Assembly (NCBI GenBank): GCA_030549775.1 | Contig: CM060171.1 | Coordinates: 62,182,360 to 62,246,359, forward strand | Source of the DNA: Tamarix chinensis | Taxonomy: Eukaryota; Streptophyta; Magnoliopsida; Caryophyllales; Tamaricaceae | DNA: 64,000 nucleotides | Direction of reading: 5' to 3' | In this document: piece by piece, positions 59,985 to 64,000 of the stretch | Numbering within the stretch: position 1 is the stretch's first letter | Layout of the letters: every line of letters starts with the position of its first letter | Position numbers and translations under genes: made by a program | Notes under the pieces: generated by a model | What the model was told of the DNA's origin: nothing | The model's database searches: none | What the model saw: the letters and a program-made list of their open reading frames with translations, nothing else

Positions 59985-61260
59985 ACAAATTACTCATTTA
60001 CCCCTTACTTATATAATTGCTAAGTCATCCCTTCCTTACTTGATAGATTACCATATTACCCTTTAGGTTGCATAATTACCAAATTACCCCTTATAAGGTT
60101 TAGGTTACCAAGTTGTCCCCTACACTTTTTAAATCACCATTCACTCCTCATAATTGCTACACTTATCATATTTCCCATTTGGTTGGTTAGATTACCAAAT
60201 CACCCTTCTCCTCTGTTATGATTACTAAATTTCCCTTGAGTTGGATAAATTACTAAATTACCCTCCTTCATTATCATGATTACTATTTTGCCCCTTTAAT
60301 TGGTTAAATAATTATCACTTTACCCTTTAATCAACTAAATTACCAAATTGCCCCTTTAGTTGGATAAATTACCAAATTGCCCTTCTCCTTTATCATAATT
60401 ATCATTTTACCCATCTCAATTATTTTAATTGCCAGTTTACCCTTTTTAATTATCATAAATCCCAAATTACCCTTCTTCATAATTACAAATATTAATTTAC
60501 CCTTCTTCATAATTATAATTACCAATTTTACCCTTCTCCATATTTATAATTATTAATCTACCCTTCTCCATCTTTATAATTACCATATTACCCTTCTCCA
60601 TTATTAAGATTACCATAATGCCCTTTTATTAATTAATTTACCAAATTACCCTTCTCTATTATCATAATTGTCCAATTACCCCTTTTTAATCATACTTTAA
60701 TTATTAATTTAGCCTTTGTCGTTATCATTATTACCAAGTTACCCCTTACTACTGGGTTTACCATAATATCCTTTTAGTTACAAAATTACTCTTCTACCCC
60801 TTACTTTCAAATTACCATAATATCCTTTTATTTACAAAATTACCACAATACCCTTTTTATTTATAAAATTACCATAGCACTCCTTTTACCTTACAAATTA
60901 CTATTTTACCCTTTCACATCCAAAATTACCATCTTTATCTTTCCTTACCTAATTAACATTTTTCCCTTCTTTTCCAAATTTACCATATTAACCTTTTACT
61001 CACAAAATTACCGTCATTCACTTATAAAATTTACCATATTACCACTTACTTATGAAATTACGATTTTGCTCCTCTACCTCCAAAATTACCAATAATACCC
61101 TTCTTCTCACAACTTACAATTTTATCCTCTTACTTATGAATTATCATTTAACCCCTTTCTTTTTAAATTACCAAATTTCCCTTTTACTTATAAAATTACC
61201 GAAATTCCCTTTTCATTTATTAAATTTCCACTCAACCCCTTCATTCACCATTTTTATGAA
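59985..61260. repeat. Degenerate TTACC minisatellite, about 1.3 kb
   Basis: About 60 or more imperfect units of 18-30 bases built on AATTACCATATTACCCTTCT, with variable spacing. It lies in the middle of the solo LTR and probably explains most of the 1.5-kb length difference from the solo LTR at 41664. Confidence 0.85.
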
Positions 61261-61999
61261 TTTACCATCACTACATAAAATAATGATATTATTCTTATCA
61301 TCTAAGTCCACCAACTTGTCATTAATTAACATAATACTCATTAGCAACTACATACATTAGATCACATACTTCATAACCATAATTATTAGAATACCCTTAG
61401 ATAACAATATCATTCATGCCTTAGCAACATAATACATCATAAACAAGCATTTAACATTTCCATCAATAATCAACCTTTTCCTTAATTATCATACCTACAC
61501 ATGGCACAAAGCTATCATGCATTTCCCTTTTTCTTTCAATAAATGTAAACAACCATTTATATATCATGCTTGGCTCACAAAACATACATAAAATCATAAT
61601 AAAATTCCTAATGTGCTAGCATACGTTTCCATGCATTTAAGGGAGGTTTAACGATTACCTTGATTCCCGCCAAAAAGAGCGCTCACCGGTATTCTAGTTT
61701 AAGGTTTAAGATTCAATTATCAAAACTAACACCTAATAATAATATCAAGGTTTATTATGTTAGATATCATAAAAAAAATCAAGACATAAGGCTTTATAAC
61801 AATTAATAGAATAATTAACTTACAATATAATTATACCTTAAAATTAATAAACAAATAGATTAAGAAGTCCAGAAACTCATGCTGCTAATGCAGCATGAGC
61901 TGCATGAAAATTTATGGGGAGGAGGGCTCGAAGGAGGGTAATAGAAAGAAATAAAGACAATTTCGGGTTAGGATTTTTGGGCTAGGAAAAGAGGCATGT

Positions 62000-63095
62000 G
62001 GGGGTGGATTCAAGACAAGGGAAGGATGCAGAGGTGGAGAGGGGGTGTAAGAGGTGGTCGGGGACGTGTTGATGGTGGCTAATGGTGGCGGAGGCGGCGG
62101 CAGTAAGGCTGCGAAGGTGGCGGTCGAAGTGGGGTGTCGAGGTGCAGGCTGGTGAGGAAGGAAAAGAAAAGGGAAGGGGTGAAGGGGCTGGTTTCGGGAA
62201 AGTAAAGTATGGGGGTGGTAGAGGAGGTTGCAGGGAGGAGATTGGTGCTCTGGGTGGCGGTAGAGACGGCCGGACGGCGGAGAACGGTGGCGTTACAGGC
62301 AGCTATCGAGAAGGTGAAAACAGGGAGGAAAAAAAGGAAGAAGGGAGAAAGAGGGTTGCGGGATGGGTTGGATGGTGTTGGGGCAGTGTAGGGCGGTAGT
62401 AGAAGGGTGAAGGAGGCGGCGCAGGGGCTGGGTAAGGCGGTCGTAGCGGCGGAGGGTGGCGGCGTGCAGAACGAAGGGTAAAAAAAATGGAGGGGAAAGA
62501 AGAATGGAGGAAGGGAAATCGGGGGAGAAGGATGGCTCGAAGGGAATGGGCAGAAAATGGTTGAAGGGGAGGAGAAAAAGAAGAGGGAGGGTAAGGGGGT
62601 AGATGGCAGGGCATAGGGTGGCAGGGAGGCGGTAGGGTGGCAGGGAGAGGGTGGTGACGGGGAGGAGAGATCTGCCACCATAGCTAGGGTGTAGGGGTGG
62701 CTTGGCTCGAAATAGAGGAGAAGAGGATGGGGTAGAGAGAGGGAGAAGTAGGGGCAGGTGCGGTGGCAGTCGCAGGTGGTCGGGCGGCTGTTGACGCCTG
62801 GGGAGAAGAAGAAAGGAGAAAGGAAGGTTGTGGCGGCCGGTTGGGGGATAGGCAAGGAGGCTGGCCGGTTGGTCCAGGCGACAAAGAAAAAAAAAAGGAA
62901 AGGGGAGGCCGACCGGTTCAAGCACACGGGAGAGAGGGGGAGGTGGGCCGAGGCCCACTGGGTGGGAAGGGCCGGCCTGGTTGTGGCGGCCCGAGGGGAG
63001 AAAAAAAGGAAAAAGAAAGGAAGAAAGAGGAAAGAAAAAGAGAAAAAGGAGAAGGGAAAAGAAAAGGAAAAGAGAAAATGGGGAAAATAAATTAA
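62000..63095 (-). other. GC-rich, pyrimidine-rich leader of the solo LTR (minus strand)
   Basis: The minus strand is nearly free of long purine runs for about 1 kb: first C/T-rich, then with CGCC words. It contains overlapping long open frames (282 residues at 62079-62927, 221 at 62293-62958), rich in Pro and Ser in all frames, so the openness follows from composition. A TATA-like TTTATAAA lies just upstream on that strand (63101-63108). Read as the transcribed leader of the LTR. Confidence 0.5.
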
Positions 63096-63100
63096 AATAA

Positions 63101-63108
63101 TTTATAAA
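63101..63108 (-). promoter_or_regulatory. TATA-like box of the solo LTR (minus strand)
   Basis: The minus strand reads TTTATAAA, followed about 35 bases on by the C/T-rich leader. Inferred only from position and composition. Confidence 0.35.
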
Positions 63109-63437
63109 GCCGTAAAATGTAATCTTCTTAATAAATTACCTAATTTAATAGTTTAATTCATTATAATATAATATTTTAGTTTAAAAAGGATAAAGTTAGT
63201 AAAATATTAGTTTGAAAGAAAAAAAATTATTTAAATAAAAATATCATGATAAAATAACAAAATATATCTTTTAATTTACTAAATATTCCCATCCAAATTT
63301 ATATACTCAAAAATCCATAAATTAATTAAATTAGATAATTTAAAAAGCTAATTTATTTCAAATAAAAACTATTTATTATAAATAAAAACTATTTATTAAA
63401 TTATTGGTTTTCTAAAATTTTGAGGGATTACACAAGC

Positions 63438-64000
63438 ATAGGGGTATATATCACATGTTTTATGCTCTTTTTCTTTTTCTTTGTGTGAATTTCGTTTTCC
63501 TTATTTTTGTAATATTTAGTTTATTTCTATCTCAAAATTTTCCTATTCTCTCTTTTTCTTCTTCTAAAAAAACCACATCCATATCTAAGCTTACTTGCCT
63601 CATGATTGAACTTGGAATCTGTATTCTAGTTCTAGTTGGTCAAGGTGTTATCTGTGATATTTTTTGGTTTTCTTTCACTTTCATTCCAATCTACCATATA
63701 GTATCTAAGATCCTATAGTGTCTTAGAATATTCTTTTTCTCCTAGATAAATACCTAAAAGATGAATAAATAAAAAGTATAATTAAGTCTAAAGTCTACCA
63801 CAGCAAATACCTAGCACTACACCCTTAAAAGTAAAGTTCTTATATCGATGGGTGTTACTTATGATAAGACTATTTGAAAAAAAAAAATTGAGTACTCCTT
63901 TCAAACCTTTAGTGGAAAAAGGATGAGTTAAGTGTGATTTGATATGTGCTTATCCTATAGGGGAGTTCTAGGGAATCAACTAAAAGAAAACTTTTGCCAA
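63438..64000 (+). other. 3' noncoding part of the plus-strand Athila-like element, continued
   Basis: Resumes right after the solo LTR's right target duplication; joined to 58463 the phrase is AAGCATAGGGGTATATATC, like the tail after the GAGGACAATGTG phrase in Athila elements. T-rich, no gene; the open frame at 63455-63718 is compositional. The 3' LTR would lie beyond the window. Confidence 0.5.

Larger units (their letters stand above)
58464..63432 (-). mobile_element. Solo LTR, Tekay/Del-type, 4969 bp, with perfect target duplication
   Basis: Plus-strand edges are TGTAACACCCCC and GAGGGATTACA, flanked by CAAGC at 58459-58463 and 63433-63437. The left edge matches that of the solo LTR at 41664. 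Orientation is minus by the same argument as there. It carries a 64-base tandem repeat, a long TTACC minisatellite and a strongly purine-rich (plus strand) 1.1-kb part at its transcription start side. Confidence 0.93.

Noticed and set aside
60340..60525. 61-residue Lys/Ile/Met-rich repetitive open frame
   Set aside because: Translation of the TTACC minisatellite.
62079..62958. 282- and 221-residue open frames on the minus strand as genes
   Set aside because: Pro/Ser-rich in overlapping frames, no domain, lies in the pyrimidine-rich leader of a solo LTR; openness follows from composition.

Overview
The window is nuclear DNA of a flowering plant, almost certainly heterochromatic or pericentromeric. 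It is AT-rich, I can support no host gene in it, and nearly every recognisable protein domain belongs to a plant transposable element class: CACTA, L1-type LINE, Athila-like and Tekay/Del-like Ty3/gypsy, and Ty1/copia. The species cannot be named from the sequence. All element genes are broken by stops, frameshifts or truncation, so this is a nest of dead elements inserted into one another.

Layout. 1-1737 is AT-rich and noncoding. 1738-8280 is a decayed CACTA transposon with hairpin-rich subterminal regions, a DUF4216 remnant of the TNP2-type protein, a Transposase_24 gene and a Ulp1-like protease, but no main transposase domain. 9233-14193 is a nearly full-length LINE with a 15-bp target duplication; at its 5' junction sits an antisense fragment of U2 snRNA. 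14209-20424 is the internal part of an Athila-like element on the minus strand (integrase, RNase H, RT, protease, gag, then primer binding site), interrupted by a probable solo LTR. 20426-30534 holds LTR-type fragments, pyrimidine-rich tracts and tandem repeats. 30535-35930 has two diverged copies of a 1-kb segment on either side of a decayed long LTR. 37390-41663 and 45109-45674 are a minus-strand Tekay/Del-like element, whose LTR was split by a solo LTR (41664-45108) with a perfect 5-bp target duplication. 45675-52985 is a plus-strand Tekay/Del-like element, head to head with the previous one and cut off inside pol by a Ty1/copia fragment (53000-55437). 55438-58463 continuing at 63438-64000 is an internally deleted Athila-like element, split by a second solo LTR (58464-63432), also with a perfect 5-bp target duplication.

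The most interesting signals are not genes. First, the long LTRs carry tandem arrays whose units contain short palindromes. In the clearest array (nine 29-bp units at 42488-42748) two unit types alternate, and their stem bases differ in a compensatory way, so that pairing is kept. Second, the LINE 5' junction joins antisense U2 snRNA sequence to the element, with a four-base match between target end and U2 that suggests a priming mechanism. Third, primer-binding-site-like words are repeated downstream of two LTR ends.

Domain assignments rest on family patterns recognised by eye; no search was run. Boundaries given without target duplications are approximate.
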